Of a stretch of DNA of 64,000 nucleotides, positions 33,527 through 43,959 are shown piece after piece; position 1 is the first letter of the stretch; every line of letters begins with the position of its first letter. The notes below the pieces were generated by a model. The model ran no database searches and was not told the origin of the DNA. It saw nothing but the letters and a program-made list of their open reading frames with translations. This DNA is from Lactifluus volemus (taxonomy: Eukaryota > Basidiomycota > Agaricomycetes > Russulales > Russulaceae), in assembly GCA_022376515.1 (NCBI GenBank), contig WTXI01000197.1:1-64000 (forward strand), in the 5' to 3' direction. Position numbers and translations under genes: made by a program.

Positions 33527-36500
33527 TCACACGTCCAGACGTTCTTCTAGACGTTCTTCATCCATCTCCAACGCCACTGAAGCCGTCATAGTCACATCTA
33601 CATGACCATCGTTATCCAAGACGGCGCCCTCCGTCGAGTGCCGAATGCCGAGCGACTCAAGGCCTCGCTCGATCTCATGCACCAAACCAAGTTGGTCCTT
33701 GGGCAGCCATATGATGCGCTGCTCCTTCGCTGCAGCAGGGTGGGTAAAGTCGGCAGGCGCGTCATCGTCTTCCAGCGCCTCCGTGAATGGCGAGTTGGAG
33801 GAGGCGTGTGGACCGGGCTTGGAAGGATGAGAAGCGGCGTGTTTGTGTGCACTGCTGTCGGCAGCATCAGGACGTGGAGAACTTTCTTCGTCGTCTTGCT
33901 TTACGTCCTTGATGTCGCCAATGCTCTTGGGATCAAGCTGCGGCGCCTGGTCGGCTGTCGTAGGGACATCATGCTTTTCTCCTACATCGTCATGAAGGGG
34001 TCCATCGGCAAGAGTAAGTGGTAGATTTTTGACGAGGGGACCATAGGAATTGCGGATAAGATTATGGAAGAATGCCTAACTGGTGCGTGAGAACAAGTTG
34101 ATGATAGACAGTTAATAAACGATGCTCACCGTACATACGATTAAGACAATCAAGAGCGCACCCTCAGGAACCGCGCTGGGTTTCTTATGGCTATTCTCGG
34201 CAAGGAAGAACAGGGCACATAAGCAGAGCTGCTGAACGTAAAGCCCCACGAATATATGCTGGATTGCTTTGGGGAAAAAGAGTCCCCCGGTGTCGCTGGA
34301 TTTTGGCTGATCGTTGACCCAAGTGAATAAGTATTTGTACAAGAAATAGAAGAAAAGGAAGGCCGCAAACGCGAGGCCGTTGATAATGGGCGATATAATA
34401 GAATAGCCGAACGTGATGACGACCAGTTGAGTCATTACAGGGAAGAGAGTACCCCAATCGGCTGTGCGGGGCTCGTACTTGATCCCAAACACGGAGCGTG
34501 GGGTGGAACCGAGGAGGATGATCTTGACATAATACAAAACTAGAGGTACAATTTGAAGGAAGCCGCCGCCCATTCCGGAAAGACCCTGAAGTAAGATGAA
34601 GCTACATCCAGAAGTGAGACAACGATCAAGACAACTCTAGGACGATGGCACCCACGTCAGGAAGAAAGTCGAAGATTTTGGTAGATTCTGAGCCAGCAGA
34701 CTCGGGACTGATGACGGGTTGTTCACCAGGAAGGGCAACGAGGCGATGAGGCCGGACGAGAACGTGATAACCAAAAAGCCGTTCTGTTGAATCCTTTGTA
34801 AGGGATTTTGTTAGAGAAGACACAAACGAGCCACATACGATGACTTGGAACATGAAGTACCGATCCATCAAACTGAGCTCCACCCCCTTTTTTTGAGGAA
34901 TGCCCTCAAAGCGTCCCAACATCCGCATAATTATTGGTACTAGCATGAAGAGTAACAGAAGCAACACCGTGGAAGCGAAACCTTGGACAAAGCTGATAAT
35001 GACACCGGGGGCTTTGCAAACCCACGCAAGCCAATGATATGTTGAACACAAGGCATGGATGTTCGAAATGAAACCGACGAACGCGACTACGGTGACCGGT
35101 TAGAACCCACACGCCATTTCAAACACAGGTGTGACCGACCTGGAATTGCCCAAACGATGATGATTCCGATAGTTGCAGCCCAAGAGATGGCCAAGCGTAC
35201 ACGGCGCTCGTAGCCAGACAAGGTCAGATTCTCCCAGATCACGTCGTCAGGTGCAACTTCAACGTATTTCAGCGCGTTAGACATTTGATATGGTTTATGA
35301 TGGGTAAGGATATGAGCCGCCATATGTGCCGCGATCTGTTTGTTGAACAAGATGAACGCTCCATTCATCGGTGGATAGGTCTGGTCCTCGTAATCGTGGG
35401 TGGTGTGGGCTCCTACAAACGGAAGGGTGACCTGGACTGCAGGGACGGCAATATTAAATATGCCGGCTCCGATGGTGTGTGTTCGTTGGGTGACATGCGC
35501 CTCTGCGGCTTCGGTCCTTGCGATGTCGGTTGCAAGAACTTGGCGCTTCTGTATCAATTCCGTGTTGTACTCGTGCACCAGGTTGCTTGCCCATTCGATT
35601 GTATCAACCTTCTTCCCAACGAAAGGAAGGGAAAAGGGCATCCAAGAGAATAGGGGTAACCTATGCGATGGCCATTTTTCTCGTGGTACCAGCTCTTCGA
35701 TGTGTGTCTTAGGGGCAGCTTCTGTATCACTTCCGGGTTGGGCATCGGCACTACTCTTCTCCTTAATTTCTGCCCCCGTGACTTTCTTCTGCTGTTTCTT
35801 ATGGCGTTTGATTGCCTTCTTAAGAAGGGATGTTTCCGCGGCTTCAAGCATGTTGCACGCCAATAGCCGACGATCGAAAAGGTCGGGGATATCCCCGAGA
35901 TTACGATTCAACCATACTTTGTGAACACCCCCCGGCAACTGACCAAAGAGACGGGTAAGGGCTGGTTCAGACAAATATTCGTGTGGTATGCCAGTGATCA
36001 GAATACTGCAGGCCTGAACGGTGGAGGTGTGGGCGGGGCTGACGAGGTACTCCTGGCGTACGAGAATGTAATGGTCCATTTCAAGTTTGATATTCCACCA
36101 TATCCACACTATGATAACAAGTCACATCAGAAAAAACTTGGTGGGAAATATTAGCCACGAAACGCACCAGTGAAAATCCACGTGACAATCAGATGCCCTG
36201 CATACCGCGTCTGCTCGGTAACCCCGATATTGCCAAAAATGAACTTGTCCAGGCCTGTGTGAGAGGGAGCCGTGGAAGCGATGGCATCGAGAGGGAGAAG
36301 GAGGATCCAGGATAAAAGCCAGATCGGCAGCATGACGCGGACCATCATGCGCAAGAAACGGATAAAGAAGTAGGAATCCAATCCGTTGATGTGCTTGATC
36401 TTGCGATAGTCTGCATTCCAGACGTCCAAGACCCATCCAAAGAGGCGGGGTGATAATGGTGGCTGACGCTTCCTGCATAACACGAACATGAGGTCGAGAC

Positions 36501-36688
36501 ATGGTGAGACTAAGTGATATGCGCACGATTCAAGAACTGATAAACTCCTTGGTTCATAAATGAAGCGAAAATAGCGCCGGGCGATGGTAAACACAGTAAT
36601 TTCGGCACTAACGATAATTCCGTTGAGAACCAAAGCTGTGACGAAGGTCTTGGTCGAGGCGGTAGTTGACTGGGCAATGTCGTTACTC
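33527..36688 (-). CDS. CSC1/OSCA-type (DUF221, TMEM63) cation channel, copy 1
   Basis: Family of osmosensitive/mechanosensitive calcium-permeable channels of the plasma membrane or ER. The first recognisable exon starts at 36688 and encodes STTASTKTFVTALVLNG, then helix 1, RRYFRFIYEPR, NADYRKIKHINGLDSYFF and RMMVRVMLPIWLLSW. The cytosolic PHM7-like domain follows (TVQACSILITGIPHEYLSE, LNRNLGDIPDLFDRR). The RSN1_7TM region includes AFILFNKQIAAHMAAH, WAATIGIIIVWAIPG, YYVKIILLGSTPRSVFGI, and FSPIINGLAFA-like and YLFTWVNDQP segments. The C-terminal cytosolic tail has ADFTHPAA, QRIIWLPKDQLGLVHEIERG and IRHSTEGA and ends at TGA 33527-33529. The first coding exon with the ATG could not be fixed. Long plus-strand frames here are antisense shadows. 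Confidence 0.82.
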
Positions 36689-37428
36689 CTAGTGACGACA
36701 TGAGGGATTAGAGAAGCAGAGGTAGGAGGAGCGTGCTGCGTACATTCTAGGTCTTCAAAAAGACAACAGAGGGGAGATGTCCACCCTGTGCCAGTAAGGC
36801 CACCTGTAATGCGAAGGTTAAGCTGATTGGCTTTACGAAGATAAAGACGATGAATCCCTACGAAAGTACTTCTGAGGGAATGGTGAGAAGTGGAGGAAGA
36901 GCAGGGAAGGGATTGTGTGACAGCTCGCATGATATATAGCTTTTTCAAAAACGTTCCTGGGTTCCTTTGGCCGCATTCAGTAGAGAGGTGAACCCACGAA
37001 CCATGTCGTCGCACCTCGTTTGGTACCATTTTCGCGAGCCGATCAACCGGGAACATGCTTCCGGTCATGTGTTTCACGCTACTTGCCTCGATGGGCAGCC
37101 GTTTACTATTTATTTCACATTTCGGGGCTATTTTGCAGCAGGAAACTGTATACTCCTTTGTACGCCACACTTAATTAGGCAGTTCTGAAACACCCCAAAA
37201 GACCTTTCCCGGCGGCTAATGGGAACCGGCTGCCGGAACCTTACCAAAAATAAACACAGTAGTCCGTCTACACCGCCAGGGTGTGGAGTCTACGGCCTCG
37301 GTTATCGTCAGAGATGACACTTGGTTTGCACCACAAATGAGCCAGACCTAATAAGGGAAAATAATGCGAACGCCGTAAAATACCACTCAAGATGGAGGAA
37401 AACAAGCCAACGCCACTACTACTACTGT
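36689..37428. other. intergenic, upstream of the channel gene
   Basis: An open minus-strand frame reaches 37170 in phase with the first channel exon, but its residues do not resemble the family and are not conserved in copy 2. The ATG-containing first exon of the channel may lie here. Nothing else seen. Confidence 0.35.
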
Positions 37429-38549
37429 TCACATCAAGATGACTGCCGCGAGTAGGATGAGTAGGACTACAATGAGGATGGCGACACACCACCCTGATTT
37501 CGTTTCTGTCTTAGGTTAAGTACTGCGACCTCGAGTTACTGTATATGATACAATGTACTGACCCTCAGTCTCGCGAATAAACTTGCGCATCCTGCGCATC
37601 GCGTCTGACAGTTTGCTGTCCGTCCGATCCACATTACGATCGAGGTCACCCAGCATCCTGCAGAGGGTTAAATTAGCGGGTCGAGACAAAAGCGATAAGG
37701 CATACTCATTGTGTTCACTGATCTCTGATCCCATCAACCCAGCCTGTTGAGCGATCGTACTCAATGTACCTGCGATTGAGCTGATTGTCTGGTCCTGCTC
37801 CTGGATAATCATCTGCCATACAAAATGTCATCATTTGAGTCACGATATGTTAGGCATAGTCTCACTTGCTGCTCTTGTCGTGCCCACTCGGCCTCGTGAT
37901 CTTCATCCCTTGGCTCGTGACTTGACCCAGAGAATGGGGAGTGAGTATGCGACCGGTTAGGTGTTGTTGGCCTCGACTTTTACATCCCATAAGCACCGAA
38001 AGTTCTTCGATTTGCGAAAAGAAATGACGTGACGCACACTGTCAGTTTGAGGGCGACCCTCGACCTCCGCACGCATATTCTACAAAAGTGTAAGAGAGCT
38101 CAACACAGGTTGTTTGCGAGGGACATACGCACCACGCACCTCTATTTCGCGACGTACGTGACTCACATATCGCCGTCGTTGAATAACTTCCCCGTCATCC
38201 AAGCCGAACATGCGCGGGCCCGTAGTCTCCACCATCCTACAGGCGTGAGTATCTTCTAGCCAGTCGCAGAAGAATAAGAATAGAACGCGTACTTGACGCT
38301 TTCTTCTAAAGCTTCCAAGTCAGCTTCCAGCGCAGAAAGCGTTGCCTTGAACTAGCGAGGGGCTGTGAGGATAATTCCAACACGAACCAACACGTATTGT
38401 GTACTGACCTCATTGCGAGCCCACTCAAGTTCTTCACTGCCTTCGCGCGCAGTGCTTCGGATACGTATAAAAGATGCACGGAGCTGTTCCGCTGTGGCCA
38501 GTGAGCTCTGTATCTCAGATTGGACTGCGTGGTATGGGTCGACCGACAT
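37429..38549 (-). CDS. TLG1: t-SNARE Tlg1 / syntaxin-6-like
   Basis: Qc-SNARE acting in endosome-to-late-Golgi fusion. Exon 1 (38409-38549) starts MSVDPYHAVQSEIQSSLATA and contains the syntaxin-6 N-terminal helix. Exon 2 has FKATLSALEADLEALEESVK and exon 3 VETTGPRMFGLDDGEVIQRR. The SNARE helix lies at about 37640-37812 (MIIQEQDQTISSIAGTLSTI and onward), followed by DLDRNVDRTDSKLSDAMRRM with the central zero-layer region between them. The last exon gives a single C-terminal membrane anchor after TKSGWCVA (AILIVVLLILLAAVILM), with the stop at 37429-37431. Introns are short. The 5' end of this gene was copied into the duplication that produced 42771-47380. Confidence 0.88.
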
Positions 38550-39044
38550 GGTGGCAAAGTGCAACGGGGACAATCACGGTCACTACCTGGCGCTGCAGCG
38601 CACTCTATTGTTCAAGATGGTTCCAATCAGAGAAGAGGCTTCGTTAATGATGATGTAGGGCTTGAGGGGGACTGAGGACCATCCAACTCCGTTTGACAGA
38701 ACGACAGAGACCGACAAATAGCTGCGCGGGGAGTGACGTTTCACGTGACATGGCAAATGCGTAATAAACCGATTGCCTGTTTAGAGGTGCGCCAACCGGC
38801 GGCCGCTGATGCGCATTATTAGATTTGGTGGCCCTAAATGCCACAATCGTTGTCCAGAAAACTATCTCAACCTGTGGACTCTAAAGCTGGAAGCTCAAAA
38901 TGGGGTTACATAGCCTGCGTGGACCCCCTCAGACACCCATCGTACTTGGATTCCATTTTAGCTTAACAGAGGCCACGAGGCCAATGCTGTGTCGATATAC
39001 ACTCCCTGGCCTTTTCCCAGTGTCCTTGGTTTTTTTCCTCGTAC

Positions 39045-42000
39045 ATGACTTCCCTACTGAAAACCCTTCTCGAATTTCTGCGTATCTTGCGCTTTCCAAC
39101 GCATTTCATTAAGCGTTGCTCAGGGCATTGGCAGTGGCTCTGGACTTTCATATTTCGCAGGTTAGGTCTCTGGCATTGCCGGCCCCAAAAAAATCCGGAT
39201 GCGCTTCACAAGCCAAGACCAGCTGAACCCTCCGAGTCGTTACCCTGCGTTGGGACCGGGGGCTACGTGCTAGCCGCCAGTACTGTTCCAACCTCAGCGA
39301 GCCTCCCGGATCTCCGCGAACGCGCTCCAAGACAACTGACAACGACAACTCCATCGACCGCCATTACCCCCCCAGTCCAGGCCATCGGTGATCGTTCACT
39401 GTCTGCTTATGATGTAACGCTCCCCGCAAACCGTAGCTCTGCGAATATAAGCATACACAGTCTCGCGAGCCATAGGCTTTCTATTCTTACGAAATCACGA
39501 GAATCGTTGCGTGGTCCAGTCGGTCAACCATCGCAATCCCCCAGAGGGGCTTATCGCCAATTCGGACTTGGTCCAAGGTCAATGTCTTCAAGGGAGCGAC
39601 TGTCTAGGCCACCTACCCCGTCGACTCACTTCTCTCCACCCCAGCAACCTCCCCGACCTTCTCCCCTCCAAGTGGACACCACAGATATAGAAGTTGAAGT
39701 CAACCCCCCGACCAGTCCCACGGTTTTAACGTCGCCATTCTCCTTTACGCATGACCCGCTGAGTTCCCCAGCTGACCGTAGAAACCACAGGAGGCATTCT
39801 TCGGGCTGTGTGACCGTGGACATTCAGAACCCATCTACAGAATCGCTCCCACTTAAGCCTTCGAGTCCTCCACCTTCTCCAACTGTCCATTCGTCCGCCG
39901 TCTTGGTCGCAGCGGATATACCCAAAGAGTCACTTCAAGATTCCCCTTCGACTCCCCCTGTGATCTCCGGCTTCTCCCCGCCCGACGGTCGTAATGTTGT
40001 GCCCATAAATTCCTATGACGTACCACGATACTTGAAGAATGTTAAAATGCAAGTGATTTGTTCTGTGTTGCGTTGTTACCCTTACAACTCCGAGACTTGA
40101 CAGACCCCGTGAAGAGACGGCACCATACAATATAGAACCATTAACAACTGAATTCCCCTAGTACGTTTGAGCTTAAACGAAGCCCATCGTTCTGATAGAG
40201 GTCTCTTTAGCACCCAAGAACAAAGCGGTTCTACGCTCACGGAGGGCTCTAGTCCTTGGACACCGGCCACCCATCCGGAAGGTGCACTCTATTTCTTTGA
40301 TAGCGAGAGGGTGCGTGTTTCTGTGACAATAAAAACTCCAGCTACGACTAATGTGTGGTTGAAGAGGATATTTACTGACACAGACATGCATGACCCCTTC
40401 TTCAGGGACGAAATTGAAGAGTTTTATCAGTACTTGCAGAAGATGTTGCGTGTTGATCAGCTGAAAATCCTATCGAACAACTATGACCTAGTGTTAGACA
40501 TTGTGCCTATTGGGGGTAGGATACAGTGGTCTTATTACTACGCCCACCATGGGACCCGATGCCTGTTCTGGCTTCAGAACTATGATGCAACCAACGTGTT
40601 ATCTGAGTTATGGGGGGTCAACTCCCCTGCCCACATCAGTGAGTTACAACTTTCATATCCAAATCACCCGCTATGTTTACTAACTTGACGGGCAGAGCAT
40701 CTCTTGGAAGATTTTTATTGGTGCGTTGACCGTCTTTTGCTGGATCATGTCCCAAGCGCCGATTTTGCTTTTTCAGGAATCACTGGTCACTGTATCCAGC
40801 GGGTTTTGAAGGTCACTATCTTCCGCGTTCAGTCTATGGTGAACTTATGGGAATGTTGTCTCACGGTTGTATGGGTGGGTTTGTGGTTCTATTGCCGGCC
40901 CCAGCAAGATTTGATACTAGTGCCGCAGATGTGCTGACATCACGGACTTCGACTTCACCATACAATAGTGATAAAATGCTCAAAATGATGAAACTTGTTC
41001 AAAATGCCAGGGGTATGCCGCCACGCTGCAGAGAGAATGATTGCTGACTTCGTGGCTCAGAGGCTACAGACGGCGTAGAATATTTTACTGCTGCAACTAG
41101 TGAGTAGACGGCATACTTGATTATGTGAGTACTAATCAGATCTCTCTTTCTCAGCGCGTCTACTCTCATTCTTTGGTAAGTTTCCGAACCAAAGGTGATC
41201 ACCAGGGATGCCGAATTGTTGACTCATGCATGTCTAGCACATTGGAGGTTCCTATACTTCCATGGACAGAAGCACGCACGGCTAGAAAGGGACAAGACCG
41301 TGTATGACGAACCAATTCGTGAGAGGACTTTGCTCATCACGTTGGTGTCGCCGCTGTTTTTCTTGGCACCTGAAGTCCATCTACGAGATTTGGGAAAACT
41401 GTGGATGGACGAAATCATTATTGAGACAGTCTGGAGGGCCTTCATGGCTAAACTGTTGGAAGAATGGCAAGATGTGGTTCTCTGGGTAATTTAGATTCAT
41501 TTCTTCAGATTCCCTTTGACTTACGTGACTCACCAGTCGACCGTGATGCTTACCGCCAATGTGAGCTTCCTCGCCATCCCAGGCGTCGTGATTACAAACC
41601 TCAGCGGGGCCCCTGTAACGAGCCCGAGCCAACTCATGATTTCAACATCTCCTGCCCAGATCGCCAGTTCTTTGTCGATACAAGCCAGCGTAGGAAGCAT
41701 TGTGATTGGTCTACTCTTGCTTCGCCACAACCGCACGAAGAAGAAGGATGAACCAGCTGGCGCGGTCAGTGAATACTCACACTTTATATATGTACCAACT
41801 AATAATGTTGCTTTAGGCGACATATCTCTCTCAAAGTACTCACAGACGATTTGGTCTTGAACCGTTGGCCATCACTTTCAGTCTTCCGTGGGCATTGCTG
41901 ATGTGGTCGTACGTTGTTCCTAACCTTCCTATACACCGTTTTTAACTCACATATCCCCCCCCCTCGGCCCCCTTCTCTCCGCGGACGATGAACAGGATGG

Positions 42001-42317
42001 TGACATTTTCCATCGCAATGTTGGTGTTCTGCTTTTATATCTCAAACATGTCAACGCGTATGGTCATCGCTGTGTCGACTTTCACGTCTGCACCGCCAGT
42101 CATCGTGTGCATCGTGATATCTTGGCTAACCAGCGACGATGGGGAGCTGTGGAAGAACAACCTTGTGGTGTTTAAGCGCTCAGGTGTTAGACTTTTCGTC
42201 GGCCCCCTTAAGCGCTTGCAGCAGCAAATCGCGTCCCATCTCCCAAGACTACGTGATACACATCCCGCTCCCCAGAGCCCGAGTATACCCATGGCTGACC
42301 GCCAGAACAGAGCTTAA
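39045..42317 (+). CDS. WW-like domain transmembrane protein, copy C
   Basis: Plus-strand paralog of copies A and B. Exon 1 is 39045-40052 (336 codons): LLKTLLEFLRILRFP, then a Ser/Pro-rich linker. The 5-nt exon is 40104-40108. The exon from 40172 carries PWTPATHPEGALYFFDSER, a better WW-like match than in A or B. After it come IFTDTDMHDPFFRDEIEEF, SNNYDLVLDIVPIG and SYYYAHHGTRCLFWL. Further exons encode NHWSLYPAGFEGHYLPRSVY, GVEYFTAAT, the 21-nt exon 41155-41175, AHWRFLYFHGQKHARL and EIIIETVWRAFMAKLLEEW. Membrane segments are FLAIPGVVITNLS and SVGSIVIGLLLL, then ISMLVFCFYIS-like and VIVCIVISWLT. The frame closes at 42317. HG in place of HE within YYAHHGTRC is a change seen only in this copy. 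Function unknown. Confidence 0.8.
40104..40108 (+). other. 5-nt microexon of copy C
   Basis: ACCCC is preceded by TTGACAG and followed by GTGAAG, between introns of 51 nt (40053-40103) and 63 nt (40109-40171). It supplies the two bases needed to enter the WW exon in frame. The downstream acceptor, TTTGAG, is weaker than in A and B. Confidence 0.6.
41155..41175 (+). other. 21-nt exon of copy C
   Basis: CGCGTCTACTCTCATTCTTTG lies between TCTCAG and GTAAGT and encodes RLLSFF plus split codons at both ends. Equivalent exons with the same length and splice signals are present in copies A, B and D. Confidence 0.7.
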
Positions 42318-42540
42318 GTCCTCAAGTATTCGTGGCATATCTAGTAGATTTTTTTGTGTTCTGTGCCTATGTACATCCGTAGTACGACAAACGACTCGTA
42401 TCCGGTAGTGACTATGCCCCTTTCGATTATTCAGGTTGATAATAAATTCAGTTCCCCCATTTCCACTCTTGCATAGTTTGTCATGAATCGTGGCGTCCTT
42501 TGCATTCGCACAAAATCAGATCTTGTTTGTCATAGGAAGC

Positions 42541-42549
42541 AAAAAAAAA
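42541..42549 (-). terminator. Pol III T-run terminator of the first 5S gene
   Basis: Nine consecutive A on the plus strand (T on the transcribed strand) overlap the 3' end of the 5S gene. Confidence 0.8.
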
Positions 42550-42665
42550 CCACGGCACCCAGGATTCCCGCGTGGTCCCCCACCGTGGTACTAACTAGGC
42601 GGCACTCTGGTTAACTGCGCAGATCGGACGGGATGCGGTGCTTTCAGAGTCCTATGGCCGTGGAT
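42548..42665 (-). rRNA. 5S rRNA, first copy
   Basis: The minus strand gives a 118-nt basidiomycete 5S rRNA beginning ATCCACGGCCATAGGACTCT. The internal control region (ACCGCATCCCGTCCGATC) and CAGTTAACCAGAGTGCCGC follow, and the 3' end is GGTGCCGTGGTT, which pairs with the 5' end. A run of nine T follows on the transcribed strand. It sits just downstream of WW-like copy C, antisense to it. Confidence 0.95.
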
Positions 42666-42688
42666 ACTAATATGACTTGAGCAAAGGT

Positions 42689-42694
42689 ATATAT
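42689..42694 (-). promoter_or_regulatory. TATA-like element upstream of the first 5S gene
   Basis: TATATA lies 24-29 bp upstream of the 5S start. A matching TATA word lies at about the same distance (47336-47340) upstream of the second 5S gene, in otherwise diverging flank. Upstream TATA boxes are known for 5S genes of several fungi. Confidence 0.5.
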
Positions 42695-42774
42695 GCACAT
42701 ATTCCATCATGATGTATACTAGTCTCCACAATCCTAGAGACGTGACATCCGCTAAAGGAACGCTTGTTTCGCAC

Positions 42775-43060
42775 TTTCTCAAAATCTTCCAAGTCAGCCC
42801 CCGGCGCAGAGAGCTTTGCCTTGAGCTAACGTGGGGCCCAGCACATACTATTCTGCATTGACCTCATTCAATTACGAGCCGACTCAAGTCCTTCACGCAG
42901 TGCTTTGAATAGGTAGAAATGACGCACTGACATGCTCCGCGGTTACCAGCGAGCTCTGAATTGGACCGCACGACTGACAAAGTCCAACCGGGCAATCAGC
43001 TACTACCTAGCGCTGAAGCACACTGTGTTGTTCAAGATGGTACCAATCAGAGAAGGGGGT
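42775..43060 (-). pseudogene. TLG1 5' exon fragment (duplication debris)
   Basis: The plus-strand sequence matches 38310-38640, which holds TLG1 exons 1-2, the intron between them and the upstream region. Landmarks are TTCCAAGTCAGC..CCAGCGCAG-like sequence near 42790 and GAGCTCTGAATTGGAC near 42950. CTGAAGC(A)CACT.TGTTGTTCAAGATGG lies near 43012. The start codon is lost (ATG reads TTG), exon 1 has deletions that break the frame, and the downstream exons are absent. Confidence 0.8.
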
Positions 43061-43069
43061 AGTGAAATG

Positions 43070-43959
43070 ATAGTACTGTATTGTAGAGGCTTGGTTAACC
43101 GGACTCCGGGAGGGGGGGAAGGCTGAATTGTGCTCAGTGATGGCATATCGTCGCACCCGCTAGCCTTGGACGTTGAGCGCTGAGCAATGAGCGCACGGGT
43201 ACCATGGCGCTGATGCTTATGTGCTGCTCGGACCCAACTAACGGCCAACTTGAAGCTACCCGATGACAGTCCTCGACTGTAGGCGATCCTGCAGTTTAAG
43301 GTCTGCCATACAGAGGAGACCTCGTAAAGGGCCCCTCCGAGTTAGGCTGCCGAGGACCGTGACGTCGTTCGATGCGCGGGAGGTCACGGTAGCACACGCA
43401 GAGGGGTGATGACTACTTTTGAAACAACCCGAAGGGGATTTTGCGCATGATCACATTCGCTTAAAGACTCGAATATACCGAAATTGTGATACGGAAGAAT
43501 AATTTCACCGCACTGCAGGAGATTCAGTTGTCTCTTACTTTACTAGGTGTCCGACTAGTCGGTATTTTCGTTAAACCGAGCTTCGTGTGATCACATGACC
43601 TGGATTGGCCATGTTTGGAAGCGCCATGAGCACTGGCAGTGCTCCGGGCCTCCGACCGGCGCTGGCCCTCTCACTGTTCTCAGGCTGGTGGCCAAATGGC
43701 CTTAGGACCCACAATCATTGTCCTGAAAATACTATCTCTCCTGTGTTTTCTAAAGCTGCAGGTTCAGGGGATTTCAAAGTTAAATCGACGAGACTACAGG
43801 CCTAGGGACGCACGTGCAAAGGATGGCTTCCTAGGGCGCTGCGCCGCATAGCCTTCCGAGTTGAGCTATCCTCAGGCTGGTGCCAGTGACAGCCCTGAGT
43901 ACGTGAATGATGTACTATAAAAACACCCCCATAGCTTCGCACCCTCTATCTTCTGTTAT
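43070..43959. other. upstream region of WW-like copy D, no gene
   Basis: Scattered similarity to 38790-38900 (for example around CACAATC.TTGTCC..AAAACTATCTC) marks the duplicated promoter region. Otherwise there are only short frames. Confidence 0.45.

Larger units (their letters stand above)
38300..42770. repeat. segmental tandem duplication, unit C
   Basis: This unit runs from exon 2 of TLG1 through its start, WW-like copy C and a 5S rRNA gene. It is repeated in the same order at 42771-47380. Similarity is patchy in the spacer but clear in the TLG1 part, the coding exons and the 5S gene. Confidence 0.75.

Noticed and set aside
35285..35924. Plus-strand frames of 122 and 174 codons
   Set aside because: They are antisense to conserved channel exons and have no domain of their own.
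36689..37170. Long open frame extending channel copy 1 upstream by about 160 codons
   Set aside because: The residues do not resemble the family, copy 2 has nothing similar, and an AG acceptor at the start of the conserved sequence suggests an intron boundary.
42548..42665. 120-bp repeat shared with 47196-47313, first taken for a MITE
   Set aside because: Its reverse complement is a complete 5S rRNA gene.
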